Below are positions 8,672 to 18,255 of a stretch of 64,000 bases of DNA, in pieces. The notes under the pieces are model-generated. The model was not told where the DNA came from, searched no databases, and saw nothing but the letters and a program-made list of their open reading frames with translations. Position 1 is the stretch's first letter. The number at the start of each line of letters is the position of its first letter. The position numbers were made by a program, and so were the translations under genes. Source of the DNA: Mucilaginibacter gilvus (GTDB taxonomy: Bacteria > Bacteroidota > Bacteroidia > Sphingobacteriales > Sphingobacteriaceae); assembly GCF_004054195.1 (NCBI RefSeq), contig NZ_SBIW01000012.1, positions 248,001 to 312,000 of the forward strand. The letters are read 5' to 3'.

Positions 8672-10951
8672 ATGAAAAAGTATTTCAGATTATCCCTCGT
8701 ATCAATAGCACTATGCGCTGCTTGCATAGGCGTTTTCGGACAGGCAAAAAAGGCTGATGTTAGGCCAACCAACTACACCTCTTTTGTAGCTCCCTTTATC
8801 GGCACGGCCCTGCACGGGCATGTGTTTTTGGGAGCGAATGTTCCATTCGGCGCTGTGCAATTAGGCCCGGTTAACATAAAAGCGGTTGAGTGGGATTGGT
8901 GTTCTGGTTATAATTATTCCGACAGTACCATCGCAGGCTTTGCGCACACCCACCTAAGTGGTACGGGTATCGGCGATTTGGGCGACATTCAATTTATGCC
9001 AACCACGGGCGATGTAAAAGTGGTAAGCGGCAACTTGGCAGATGGTTACAGCGGCGGCTATTATTCCCTGTTTAGCCATAAGGAAGAAATCGCTCAACCC
9101 GGCTTCTATTCAGTAAAGTTAAAGCGCTACAATATCGGCGTCAGGCTTACCACTACCACAAGGGTGGGGATGCATGAGTATACTTTCCCTAAATCAAAGG
9201 ATGCGCACATCGTTATCGATCTGCAAAAAGGTATCGGCTGGGATCACCCGGTGGAAACTTTTATTAAACAGGTTAACGATACTACCATAATAGGTTACCG
9301 CCATTCTTCGGGCTGGTCGGTGGATGACCGGATCTATTTTGCGGCGGTGTTTTCAAACCGCATCAGCAATTTTGCGGTTTATGATAGCCTCGCCAAAGTA
9401 AGTGGCGCCGAATTAAAGGGCCGTAATGTAAAGGGTGTGCTCAGCTTTAATACTACTGCGGGCGAGAAGGTGAAAATTAAAGTAGGCATCTCACCGGTAA
9501 GTATGGACAATGCCTTGTTGAACATAGCTGCCGAGGCTTGCACCTGGGATTTCGACCGGATAAAAAGCGATGCCAATGCATTATGGAATAAAGAATTAAG
9601 TAAAATCGCTATCAAAGCTACTCCGGCGCGTATGCGTACCTTTTATACCGCCATGTATCACACCATGATTGCCCCATCGGTTTATAACGATTACAATGGC
9701 GATTACCTGGGCACCGATAAAAAAATACACCATAATGCGGGCTTTACTAATGTTACCACCATGTCGTTATGGGATACCTACCGGGCACAGGACCCGCTGA
9801 TGACCATTACTCAGCCCGAGCGTGTTAACGATATCATCAGCTCGATGCTGGCAATATACCAGCAGCAGGGCAGGCTACCCGTTTGGCATTTAATGGGCAG
9901 CGAAACCGATTGTATGGTGGGTAACAGCGCCATCCCGGTTGTTGCCGATGCCTTTTTAAAGGGATACAAAGGTTTTGATCGCGAGCTGGCTTACGAAGCC
10001 GTAAAAACTACCGCCATGGGAGATCGCCGCGGCTTAAAATTTGTAAAGGAACTGGGTTACATCCCCGCCGATACCATGACCGAGACCGTAGCCACCGGCA
10101 TGGAATACGCCATTGATGATTGGTGCATTGCGCAAATGGCCAAAAAGCTGGGCAAGCATGCGGATTACGAATACTTTAGCAAGCGTGGTAAAAACTATGT
10201 GAACTATTACAACAGAGAAACCCACTTTATGCGTGGCCGCCTGGGTGCAAATGAATGGCGCAGCCCGTTCAGCCCCTTTGTTTCGCGCCACATGAAGGAT
10301 GATTTTACCGAGGGCAATGCCTGGCAGTATACCTGGCTGGTTCCGCAGGATGTGGAAGGGCTGATGCAATTGTTGGGTGGCAAAGATACCTTTGTTAAAA
10401 AGCTTGACTCTTTGTTCACCGTTAAAGGCGATATGGGTAACGAGGCCTCGAACGATATCACCGGCTTAATAGGGCAGTATGCCCATGGTAACGAACCGAG
10501 CCACCATATCACTTACATGTATGCCTACGCGGGCCAGCAATACAAAACCGCCGAAAAGGTACGATACATATTAGATACTTTTTACACCAATAAAAAGGAT
10601 GGCATTATCGGCAACGAGGATGTGGGGCAGATGTCGGCCTGGTACGTGTTATCGGCTATGGGCTTTTACCCGGTCAATCCTGCAAATGGTGCTTATGTAT
10701 TTGGCAGTCCGGTTATTAATGATGCCGTGCTGAAACTGGCGGGCGGTAAAACCTTCCATATCAGCGTGAAAAATAACGTGGGTTCCAATAAGTATATCCA
10801 AAGTATCAGCTTTAATGGTAAGCCTTATGCCAAATCGTACCTGTTGCATACCGATCTGGCCAAGGGAGGCAGCATGGTAATTACGATGGGCAGCAAACCC
10901 TCAGCTGTGTTTGGTGTAGCTTCGGCATCGCGCCCGAAATCGGTATATTAA
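8672..10951 (+). CDS. GH92 alpha-mannosidase, secreted
   Basis: 759 residues from the ATG at 8672 (a TTG just before it at 8669 is in frame but less likely). Signal peptide to about residue 24, then the GH92 N-terminal beta-sandwich domain (YTSFVAPFIGT, HVFLGANVPFGAVQLGP, GFAHTHLSGTG) and the C-terminal (alpha/alpha) barrel domain with TMSLWDTYRAQDPL, GNEPSHH (Glu608) and GNEDVGQMSAWYV. GH92 enzymes are calcium-dependent exo-alpha-mannosidases that trim the mannose arms of N-glycans or yeast mannan; the Glu and Asp motifs carry the acid/base residues. No stop or frameshift is seen, so this gene is intact despite the decayed neighbour. Linkage specificity is not readable. Confidence 0.95.
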   Translation: MKKYFRLSLVSIALCAACIGVFGQAKKADVRPTNYTSFVAPFIGTALHGHVFLGANVPFGAVQLGPVNIKAVEWDWCSGYNYSDSTIAGFAHTHLSGTGIGDLGDIQFMPTTGDVKVVSGNLADGYSGGYYSLFSHKEEIAQPGFYSVKLKRYNIGVRLTTTTRVGMHEYTFPKSKDAHIVIDLQKGIGWDHPVETFIKQVNDTTIIGYRHSSGWSVDDRIYFAAVFSNRISNFAVYDSLAKVSGAELKGRNVKGVLSFNTTAGEKVKIKVGISPVSMDNALLNIAAEACTWDFDRIKSDANALWNKELSKIAIKATPARMRTFYTAMYHTMIAPSVYNDYNGDYLGTDKKIHHNAGFTNVTTMSLWDTYRAQDPLMTITQPERVNDIISSMLAIYQQQGRLPVWHLMGSETDCMVGNSAIPVVADAFLKGYKGFDRELAYEAVKTTAMGDRRGLKFVKELGYIPADTMTETVATGMEYAIDDWCIAQMAKKLGKHADYEYFSKRGKNYVNYYNRETHFMRGRLGANEWRSPFSPFVSRHMKDDFTEGNAWQYTWLVPQDVEGLMQLLGGKDTFVKKLDSLFTVKGDMGNEASNDITGLIGQYAHGNEPSHHITYMYAYAGQQYKTAEKVRYILDTFYTNKKDGIIGNEDVGQMSAWYVLSAMGFYPVNPANGAYVFGSPVINDAVLKLAGGKTFHISVKNNVGSNKYIQSISFNGKPYAKSYLLHTDLAKGGSMVITMGSKPSAVFGVASASRPKSVY

Positions 10952-11026
10952 TTACAGTTGTCCTTAAAAATGAAAAAGCTAAATTAGCAGCAAAAGAAAG
11001 TAAAAATTCAAAATAGATTACGTTAA

Positions 11027-11341
11027 ATGGCAAAAATAGCTTTTAAAATGCAGCTAAAACCGGGTTGCAAAGGTATTTATGAACAACGCCATGCCGAGAT
11101 CTGGCCAGAGTTGAAAACTTTGCTAAAAGAAGCAGGCGTAAGTGACTATTCTATTTTCTTAGACGAAAGCACCAACATTTTATTTGCGGTGCAGGAGCAG
11201 TCATCAGGCCAGTCGTCGCAGCATTTGGGTTCCCATCCCATTGTACAGCGTTGGTGGGAGTACATGGCCGATATTATGGAAACCAACCCGGATAATTCCC
11301 CTGTAAGCCAACCGTTGAAACAAGTGTTTTACATGCCCTGA
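11027..11341 (+). CDS. rhaM: L-rhamnose mutarotase family protein (RhaM/DUF718)
   Basis: 104 residues, the same length as E. coli RhaM, with no signal peptide (cytoplasmic). Tyr18 and His22 in GIYEQRH sit at the positions of the catalytic Tyr/His of the family, and the C-terminal WWEYMADIM is the typical tryptophan motif. RhaM interconverts alpha and beta anomers of L-rhamnose. Here it lies 75 bases after a GH92 gene and in a cluster led by a fucosidase, with no rhamnosidase or rhamnose catabolic gene in the window, so the true substrate may be L-fucose, a stereochemically different 6-deoxyhexose. That is inference. Confidence 0.85.
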   Translation: MAKIAFKMQLKPGCKGIYEQRHAEIWPELKTLLKEAGVSDYSIFLDESTNILFAVQEQSSGQSSQHLGSHPIVQRWWEYMADIMETNPDNSPVSQPLKQVFYMP

Positions 11342-11433
11342 TGGTAAGATTTATAGTGCTAATTAATATCCTCTATTATCCAATATTCCTACAGATTACA
11401 ATCCTATCATAGCGTAAAATTAAACCCGACATT

Positions 11434-12465
11434 ATGATCCACTTAAAAACAATAAAGGGGCTTGCGGTAGTTGCGTTAGCTATGGCTTCCTTCAACACAT
11501 TCGCTCAAACCAAAACCGGCTTTCATGTCCTTAAAAGCCACAGCATAAAAAGCCAGGGAGGCTGGGATTATGTAACGGTAGATGCCGAAAGTAAAAAGAT
11601 CTATGTATCGCATGGTACACAGGTAAACATCCTGAGCACCGCCACGGGCGATTCTATCGGCGTTATTGCGAACACCAACGGCGTACATGGTATAGCATTA
11701 GTAAAGGCATTAAACAAAGGCTATACCAGCAACGGCCGCGATAACAGCTGCACGGTATTCGATCTGCAAACCAACGCCGAAATTGCCAGAATCCCGGTAG
11801 GCACTAACCCCGACGCTATTTTTTATGATGATTTCTCAAAAAAAGTATACGCCTTTAACGGTCGCAGCAACGACGCATCGGTTATTGACCCGGCTACCGA
11901 TAAAGTTGTAGCAACTATCCCGCTTGGCGGTAAACCCGAAACCGGTGTGTCTGACGGTAAGGGTAAAGTATTTGTAAATTCCGAAACCACCAACGAGGTG
12001 GTTGCTATTGACGCGGCTACCTACAAAGTAATAGCCCGCTATAAAATAAATGATGGCGACGAACCATCGGGCCTGGCTATGGACCGTGCTACCAACCGTT
12101 TATTTGTGGGTTGCGGCGGCAACCAAACCCTGGTAGTAATGGATGCCACAAACGGTAAAAACCTGGCCAAGTTCCACATCGGGGATTGCGATGGGGTGGC
12201 ATTCGACCCAACCCTTAAGAGGGCTTATACTTCAAATAACGAGGGTACTATATCTGTAATAAAAGAGATCAGCGCTAACAAATTCGCATTTATTGAGAAT
12301 ATCACCACTGAAAAAGGCGCGCGCACTATCGGTATAGATGTGCTTACTCACCACCTGTTTTTACCAACTGCAAAACTGGAAGCTGTTGCGCCAACCGCAG
12401 AAAATGCTAACCCGCGCCCTAAAATGGTACCGGGCACTTTCCATGTAATTGAAGTAGGGAAATAG
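11434..12465 (+). CDS. YncE-like secreted beta-propeller protein
   Basis: 343 residues with a signal peptide ending NTFAQT (about residue 26). The rest consists of repeated blades of the YVTN/NHL type: DAESKKIYVSHGTQVNIL, TNAEIARIPVGTNPDAI, KVVATIPLGGKPETG, TYKVIARYKINDGDEPSGLA. This is the YncE/surface-layer beta-propeller pattern. Such proteins are periplasmic; E. coli YncE binds single-stranded DNA, but most homologs have no known role. There are no cysteine-heme motifs and no catalytic signature. It lies at the end of the plus-strand glycan cluster, before a shared terminator, but the 92-base gap may hold its own promoter. Link to glycan use not proven. Confidence 0.85.
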   Translation: MIHLKTIKGLAVVALAMASFNTFAQTKTGFHVLKSHSIKSQGGWDYVTVDAESKKIYVSHGTQVNILSTATGDSIGVIANTNGVHGIALVKALNKGYTSNGRDNSCTVFDLQTNAEIARIPVGTNPDAIFYDDFSKKVYAFNGRSNDASVIDPATDKVVATIPLGGKPETGVSDGKGKVFVNSETTNEVVAIDAATYKVIARYKINDGDEPSGLAMDRATNRLFVGCGGNQTLVVMDATNGKNLAKFHIGDCDGVAFDPTLKRAYTSNNEGTISVIKEISANKFAFIENITTEKGARTIGIDVLTHHLFLPTAKLEAVAPTAENANPRPKMVPGTFHVIEVGK

Positions 12466-12489
12466 TTAATGCTATTCCCTTAAAATAAA

Positions 12490-12524
12490 AAGAGGCTGCC
12501 TTGTTTAAGTGGCAGCCTCTTTTC
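12490..12524. terminator. Bidirectional intrinsic terminator
   Basis: Perfect 10-bp stem AGAGGCTGCC/GGCAGCCTCT around a 10-base loop, flanked by A on the left and TTTT on the right. It lies between the convergent YncE-like gene and the RND pump gene and can serve both. Confidence 0.9.
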
Positions 12525-12542
12525 ATCTATAGTGGGGGCAAC

Positions 12543-15500
12543 TTATGCGTTTATAGCACCGATCCGCTTTAACAGCTTGCGGTTCTCGCGTTTGTGAATA
12601 AACCTGTTCACAATGGCGTAAATTACAGGCAGAATAAGTAAGGTAAGTATGGTTGAGGTGATCAAACCACCTATTACTACTACCGCTAAAGGTTTCTGTG
12701 TTTCGGATCCTATCCCGGTTGATATAGCTGCCGGCATTAAACCGATAGCTGCCATCAGGGCCGTCATCACCACTGGGCGCACACGGGATATTACCCCGGT
12801 TAGGATGGCCTCGTCCAAATGGAGGCCCGCTTCCAGGTTCTTTTTGAACACTGAGATAAGGATCACCCCGTTTTGGATACACACCCCAAACAAGGCGATG
12901 AAACCTATCCCTGCCGAGATGCTGAAGTTGATACCCGTAATGTGCAGGGCCAATATACCGCCTATGAGGGCGAAAGGTACGTTCATAATTACCAGCAGGG
13001 CATCTTTGGCGTTACCAAACATCATATATAATATCAGGAAGATTACCAGCAAACAAATAGGCACTACGTGTGCCAGTGTGTTTGATGCACGGATCTGGTT
13101 CTCAAATTCACCATTCCAGGTGAAGGCGTAACCATGGTCTAATTTAACGTCCTTGTTTACCTTGGCCTGTGCTTCGGCTATGGTACTGCCCAGATCGCGG
13201 CCACGCACCGAGAATTTTACGGCGATATAGCGGGCGTTGTTATCCCTGAAGATAAACGCCGGGCCTGTTAATTCCTTAACGGTTGAGATCTCTTTGATGG
13301 AGATCTTAGAACCGTTAAGCGTTGGCACCATCAGGTTCTCTATTTTATCCTGAGTATCACGATACTCTTTCTGATAACGGATCCGGATATCGAATTTGCG
13401 TTCGCCTTCATATAGCTGCGTGGCCGCTTTACCGCCAATGGCCATTTCAATCACCGAGTTTGCATCGGCAGTGGTAACACCATACAGTGCCATTTTACGC
13501 TGGTCAAGCTCTATTCTAAACTCGGGCTGGCCAAGGTTACGCAGTACACCAAGGTCATCAACACCTCTAATGCCTTTCAACACCTTCATTACCGCATCGG
13601 CTTTTTTATCCAGTACTTCAAAATCGGTACCGAAGATCTTAACGGCCATGCTGGCGTTTACACCAGCTACTGCTTCGTCAACATTATCGCGAATTGGCTG
13701 CGAATAGTTGAATACGATACCCGGCAATTTGCGCAGTTGGGTATCCATCTGGTCTATCAGTTCCTCTTCGGTTATGCCGCTTGGCCAGTTTTTCTTATTC
13801 TTCAGATCCACCTGGATCTGTACATCAAAAAAGCCTTTAGGGTCGGTACCATCGTTGGTACGGCCAACCTGCGCAAGCGTTTGTTTTACTTCGGGGAATT
13901 TCTCCAATATTTGCATCATTTTTTGGTTGATGCTTTCTGCCTGGTTTAAGGAAACGCTCATAGGCAACTCAGCCTCTACCCACAACGCGCCTTCATTCAG
14001 ATCGGGCAGGAACTCTGTGCCCAGGAATTTGGCAGAGAAAAACGTAAGCGCCATAAAACTGAACGCGATAATTAAACTTAACTTTTGGTTTTTATAAGTG
14101 AACGTAAACAGCCGGCGGATGCCATTCTCAAAGAAGATCACGACCGGGTTATGTTTCTCTTTTACATTCTTGCGTAACAGGATGCTGGATAAAGCGGGTA
14201 CCAAGGTGAGCGTAAACAAAAGCGCGCCAAGTAAGGCAAAGCCCAGCGTATAAGCCAATGGAGAGAACATTTTACCCTCCACCTTCTGGAACGCGAAGAT
14301 CGGGATCAGACAAGTGATGATGATCAGTTTGGAGAAGAAGATGGCCTTACCCATTTCGGCACCAACGTTTTTGAACAGGCCCAGTTTGGCAAGCCCGTTA
14401 AACTTTTGCATACCCACTTCCTTGGCCTTATGATCGAGCGCTACAAATATACCCTCCACCATCACCACCGCGCCATCTATAATGATACCAAAATCTACCG
14501 CGCCCATCGAGAGCAGGTTGGCCGTCATCCCCTTAATACGCATACATATAAAGGCAAATAGCAATGCGAGCGGTATAATAATGGCTACTGTTAAGGTGGT
14601 ACGCCAGTCGGCCATGAACAGGAACACGATAACCGTTACCAATACAATACCTTCGCACAGGTTATGAATCACCGTTTCGGTACAAAAATCCATCAGGTTG
14701 GTGCGGTCGTAAAAGGTGTCAATTTTTACACCTTTCGGCAGGATGTTATCGTTCAGATCGGCAACTTTATCACGGATCTTCGCCAGCACTTCGGCAGGGT
14801 TTTCGCCCTTGCGCATCACAATAATACCTTCTATCACATCCTTTTGCCGGTCGCGGCTTACCTGGCCCAAACGTGGCAGACCGCTTTCCTTAATATTGGC
14901 AACGTTGCTCGCCAGTATAGGCACGTTGTTCACGTTCTTGATGATGATGTTCTGGATCTCGCTGATGTTGTTGATCAAGCCGATACCACGCACCACAAAT
15001 GCCTGGTCGTTCTTCTCGATCACATCGCCGCCTACGTTGATGTTACTTCGGTTAATGGCGGTAAAAACATCGAGCGATGTTAAGCCGTATTTTGCCAGCA
15101 GGGATGGGTTAACACTTACTTCGTAAGTTTTTTCCTCACCGCCAAAGCTGTTTACATCGGCCACACCCTGGATAGATTTAAACTGGCGGTCGAGGATCCA
15201 ATCCTGTATGGCAGTAAGATCATGAATAGATTTTGTTTTGCTTTTGAGTGTATAGCGGTAAATTTCGCCGGTTGGGCCGTATGGTGGCTCAACTTCTGGT
15301 TTTACACCATCGGGCAGGTCGGCATTACCTAAGCGACTAAGCACCTGCTGGCGTGCAAAGGCATCATCCACGTCGTCATCAAAAATGATACGCACGTAAG
15401 AAAGGCCGAATGATGACGTAGTACGGAGGTTAGCCTTTTTTTGTACCGAGTTTAAAACGGTCTCCATAGGCACGGTGATCATTTTCTCCACCTCCTCGGC

Positions 15501-15680
15501 ACTGCGGCCGGGCCATTGCGCAATTATGATGATCTGGGTATTGGTTACGTCCGGGAATGTTTCAATAGGGGTATTTAAATAACTCCAGACGCCCAATACA
15601 GCCAGAACACCGGTAAGGAAAAACACCATCGCCCGGTGCCTGAGCGAGAAGTGTATAATATTTTTAATGAGCTTGTTCAT
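12543..15680 (-). CDS. czcA: Heavy-metal efflux RND transporter, CzcA/CusA type
   Basis: 1045 residues, the full length for an RND pump, with twelve expected membrane helices in two groups and two large periplasmic loops. It begins with an RND-type N-terminal helix and FPDVTNTQIIIIAQWPG. The membrane proton relay reads AVDFGIIIDGAVVMVEG: Asp396, Asp402 and Glu409 have the same spacing as the essential D/D/E of CzcA, which marks the heavy-metal (HME) branch rather than the drug branch. With the adaptor and TolC protein upstream it forms a CBA complex that exports metal ions from periplasm or cytosol; the metal (Co/Zn/Cd/Ni or Cu/Ag) is not fixed by sequence. It is the last gene of the minus operon 20300-12543. 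Confidence 0.93.
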   Translation of the reverse strand: MNKLIKNIIHFSLRHRAMVFFLTGVLAVLGVWSYLNTPIETFPDVTNTQIIIIAQWPGRSAEEVEKMITVPMETVLNSVQKKANLRTTSSFGLSYVRIIFDDDVDDAFARQQVLSRLGNADLPDGVKPEVEPPYGPTGEIYRYTLKSKTKSIHDLTAIQDWILDRQFKSIQGVADVNSFGGEEKTYEVSVNPSLLAKYGLTSLDVFTAINRSNINVGGDVIEKNDQAFVVRGIGLINNISEIQNIIIKNVNNVPILASNVANIKESGLPRLGQVSRDRQKDVIEGIIVMRKGENPAEVLAKIRDKVADLNDNILPKGVKIDTFYDRTNLMDFCTETVIHNLCEGIVLVTVIVFLFMADWRTTLTVAIIIPLALLFAFICMRIKGMTANLLSMGAVDFGIIIDGAVVMVEGIFVALDHKAKEVGMQKFNGLAKLGLFKNVGAEMGKAIFFSKLIIITCLIPIFAFQKVEGKMFSPLAYTLGFALLGALLFTLTLVPALSSILLRKNVKEKHNPVVIFFENGIRRLFTFTYKNQKLSLIIAFSFMALTFFSAKFLGTEFLPDLNEGALWVEAELPMSVSLNQAESINQKMMQILEKFPEVKQTLAQVGRTNDGTDPKGFFDVQIQVDLKNKKNWPSGITEEELIDQMDTQLRKLPGIVFNYSQPIRDNVDEAVAGVNASMAVKIFGTDFEVLDKKADAVMKVLKGIRGVDDLGVLRNLGQPEFRIELDQRKMALYGVTTADANSVIEMAIGGKAATQLYEGERKFDIRIRYQKEYRDTQDKIENLMVPTLNGSKISIKEISTVKELTGPAFIFRDNNARYIAVKFSVRGRDLGSTIAEAQAKVNKDVKLDHGYAFTWNGEFENQIRASNTLAHVVPICLLVIFLILYMMFGNAKDALLVIMNVPFALIGGILALHITGINFSISAGIGFIALFGVCIQNGVILISVFKKNLEAGLHLDEAILTGVISRVRPVVMTALMAAIGLMPAAISTGIGSETQKPLAVVVIGGLITSTILTLLILPVIYAIVNRFIHKRENRKLLKRIGAINA

Positions 15681-15753
15681 TTACTTAATATAATGGCAGC
15701 CGGTTAGGTTACCGTAAAAACAATTTGTGTTACAGACAATCTTTTTGAGTGGC

Positions 15754-16848
15754 TTATTCCTCGGTTAAAGCATCGTAAAGTAATAGCTGGCCTTTAGAGA
15801 TCACCTTATCGCCCGGCTTTAATCCGGAGGAGATGTAGGTAATGTTATCAACCGTTTTTATTACGCTCACCTCGTGTACCTGTAAATTGCATTTGTCGTG
15901 ATACACCACCACAAAGTTTTTGCTGCTGTCAAATATCACAGCCGATGCAGGGATGGCTACCGAGCTGGTTGCTTCTTTATTGGTGATGAGTACATTGGTG
16001 AACATCTCGGGTTTCAGCAGCATATCCTTGTTTTGTAAAGCGATACGAACTTTCATTACCTTGTTATCCGGGTCCAATACCGAGCTTACTTCATCTACTT
16101 TTCCGGTGAAAACTTTATCGGGGTAAGCCAGCGTAGTGATCTTCGCATCATATCCTTTTTTAACCTTAGCAATGTCCGACTCGAACACGTTTGCCCAGAT
16201 CCACACATCTTTCATATTAGAGATGGTGAACAAGCTGCTGCTGTTATCCGGGCGGATGAAGTTACCCGCGGTTATATTCTTCTCTACGATGTAGCCATCG
16301 CCGGGTGCTTTGATCACCAACGAGCCACTGGCACTGGTATTGCCGCCGCCGTTAATTGCGATCTGCTGTTTTACTTTACTGTTAGATGCTACAGCTTTGT
16401 TATAATTCTCTTTTGCCTCGGTGTAATCGCGTTCGCTGGAGATACCGTTTTTGTACAGGTATTCGGCTTGCTCTAACTGACGTTTGCTGATGGCAAGGTC
16501 GGCTTTGGTAGAGGTAAGGTCGGTATAGTTACCGGCCACATCGGCGCTGCGCAGTACCGCAAGGGTTTGACCTCTGCTTACCTTATCGCCCAGGGACACC
16601 TTTACTTCCATTACCTGCCCGCTGGTGAACGGGAACACTTTTACCACTTTGTTATCATCAAAAGATACCTCGCCCGATAGGGAAAGTTCATCCTTCATTT
16701 GCGTGGTTTTGGCGGTATCAACGGTTATTATTTTGGCCATGGAATCGCTTACGCAAACCTGTTTGCTTTCCATAGTACCGGTTTTGTTTTCCTGGCAGGA
16801 TGCAAGGGCCAATAACCCGGCTGCCATATATAGGAGTTCTTTTTTCAT
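15754..16848 (-). CDS. RND efflux periplasmic adaptor lipoprotein (CzcB/CusB type)
   Basis: 364 residues. Lipobox ALAS-C18 gives an outer-leaflet inner-membrane anchor. A biotinyl/lipoyl-like half (FPFTSGQVMEVKVSLGDKVSRGQTLAVL), a helical hairpin at about 110-160, the second lipoyl half (VIKAPGDGYIVEKNITAGNFI) and beta-barrel plus membrane-proximal domains follow the membrane fusion protein layout. It links the RND pump to the TolC channel. The gene lies between the TolC gene (38 bases upstream) and the pump gene (73 bases downstream). No His-rich metal-binding N-terminus is seen. Confidence 0.92.
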   Translation of the reverse strand: MKKELLYMAAGLLALASCQENKTGTMESKQVCVSDSMAKIITVDTAKTTQMKDELSLSGEVSFDDNKVVKVFPFTSGQVMEVKVSLGDKVSRGQTLAVLRSADVAGNYTDLTSTKADLAISKRQLEQAEYLYKNGISSERDYTEAKENYNKAVASNSKVKQQIAINGGGNTSASGSLVIKAPGDGYIVEKNITAGNFIRPDNSSSLFTISNMKDVWIWANVFESDIAKVKKGYDAKITTLAYPDKVFTGKVDEVSSVLDPDNKVMKVRIALQNKDMLLKPEMFTNVLITNKEATSSVAIPASAVIFDSSKNFVVVYHDKCNLQVHEVSVIKTVDNITYISSGLKPGDKVISKGQLLLYDALTEE

Positions 16849-16886
16849 GTTGTTTTTTATGCTGATGTGTTGCTGTTTTCGGTTGA

Positions 16887-18158
16887 TTAAAGTGGCGTTA
16901 CTACCGTGGTGCCTACCGCGAAATTGAGGTCGGCAATGGCTTTTTGCAGGTTAAGTTGCTGTTGTAAGATCTTCAGTTTGGTTTCGCGGTACGAGTCGAA
17001 GAAATCGATAAATTCCTGCAGGCCCACTTGTTTCTGCTGGAAGCTTTTTTGCATACTGTTATACAACTGATCGTACTTGTTGTAAAAATCCGTTTCGTTG
17101 GTGCTGAGTAATTGCTGGCTCAATTTGTACTGGTTAACTGCCGAGTACACATCGTTCTTTAACTGCAGTTCGTTGCCCTGCACGGTATATTCCTGGCTTT
17201 GTGCCGTTAGTTTGGCGTTTTTGATGTTACCCTGGTTGCGGTTAAACAGGGGGAGGGGCAGGCTGATCTCTAACCCAATATAGTTGTTGGCGTAGCTGCT
17301 ATGCTGATCGTATGTGCTTCCTATGGTGATATCGGGCACGGCCAGTGCCTTTTGTAGTGCAAGGTTGTGTACGTTTTGGTCGTACAGGTATTTATTGGCC
17401 AAATAATCGCCGCGAAGTGTTTTTGCCTGTTCGGCAAGGGTTGCGGCGTTCAGCGTGGTATCGGTATTGTTAAAGGTGATCTGCGGCGATATGAATTGCG
17501 TTTCGTTGGCGGTGAGCAGTGTTTTTAGCTCGCTTTGCAAATCGTTTATCTGGCGGTCTATTTCTACCAGGTCGTTCTGCAGGCCAAAGTTCAACGCTTT
17601 CAAACGGATCACATCTTTCAGCGAATTGTTGCCCGCCTGGTATGATTTTTCAATAGCGTTCACCATATTGGTAGCTGATGCTATCTCGGTTTGGTAAACC
17701 TTGCGCTGGTCCAGGAGGTTGGCCACCTGCGAAAAATCTAAGAGTAAGTTATAGTGCAGGTTGCGCAGCAGATCGTTAAACTGCGCCTGCTGAATTTGTA
17801 CACCATCCTGCGCTATCTGGATCTGCTTGCCGCGTTTGCCCGCGGTTTTTATCAGCTGGCTCAGCTGTACAAATACCTGCCCTTTACCCGAACTATGGTC
17901 GAAATACTTTTTGTTGGCATCGGTAATGTTTTGGTCGGTGCTTAAAACGGGGTTGTCCCAAAGCTTGGCCTGTTTTACCAATGCCTGGGCGGCATCAACA
18001 TTATACTTTTGGGCAAGCAGGTTCAGGTTTTTATCTAAAAAGGCTTTTTCGGCATCTTTAAAAGTAATTTTAAGCGTGTCTGTTTGTGCGTGTGCGCCCC
18101 GGGCAACTGTAATTAGCAGTGCTAAAATGAAGACGGTTCGGATGTACCTGGTTATCAT
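16887..18158 (-). CDS. TolC-family outer-membrane efflux channel (CzcC/CusC type)
   Basis: 423 residues with a signal peptide ending GAHAQ (about residue 25). Two OEP repeats rich in long heptad-like helices (LRNLHYNLLLDFSQVANLLDQ; QKSFQQKQVGLQEFIDFFDSY) match the TolC alpha-barrel fold. It forms the outer-membrane exit of the metal efflux complex with the adaptor and pump that follow. First pump gene after the kinase gene, with a 97-base gap that may hold a separate promoter. Confidence 0.92.
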   Translation of the reverse strand: MITRYIRTVFILALLITVARGAHAQTDTLKITFKDAEKAFLDKNLNLLAQKYNVDAAQALVKQAKLWDNPVLSTDQNITDANKKYFDHSSGKGQVFVQLSQLIKTAGKRGKQIQIAQDGVQIQQAQFNDLLRNLHYNLLLDFSQVANLLDQRKVYQTEIASATNMVNAIEKSYQAGNNSLKDVIRLKALNFGLQNDLVEIDRQINDLQSELKTLLTANETQFISPQITFNNTDTTLNAATLAEQAKTLRGDYLANKYLYDQNVHNLALQKALAVPDITIGSTYDQHSSYANNYIGLEISLPLPLFNRNQGNIKNAKLTAQSQEYTVQGNELQLKNDVYSAVNQYKLSQQLLSTNETDFYNKYDQLYNSMQKSFQQKQVGLQEFIDFFDSYRETKLKILQQQLNLQKAIADLNFAVGTTVVTPL

Positions 18159-18181
18159 GAGCTCAATAGAATTTGATGATA

Positions 18182-18189
18182 CAAACCTA
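18182..18189 (-). promoter_or_regulatory. Candidate -7 box before czcC-like gene
   Basis: On the minus strand the bases read TAGGTTTG, a match to the Bacteroidetes -7 consensus TAnnTTTG, 24 bases upstream of the TolC ATG. No well-spaced -33 TTTG was found, so this is only a candidate. Confidence 0.35.
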
Positions 18190-18255
18190 TTTCACTCAAA
18201 TTAGAGGCGCATTAAAACCAAATTAGATTAGCATTAGAATTTAAAACGGCTCTTG

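Noticed and set aside
12649..13131. 160-codon plus-strand frame opposite the czcA-like gene, and many similar frames elsewhere
   Set aside because: Antisense shadows of long coding genes without domain features or their own upstream signals.
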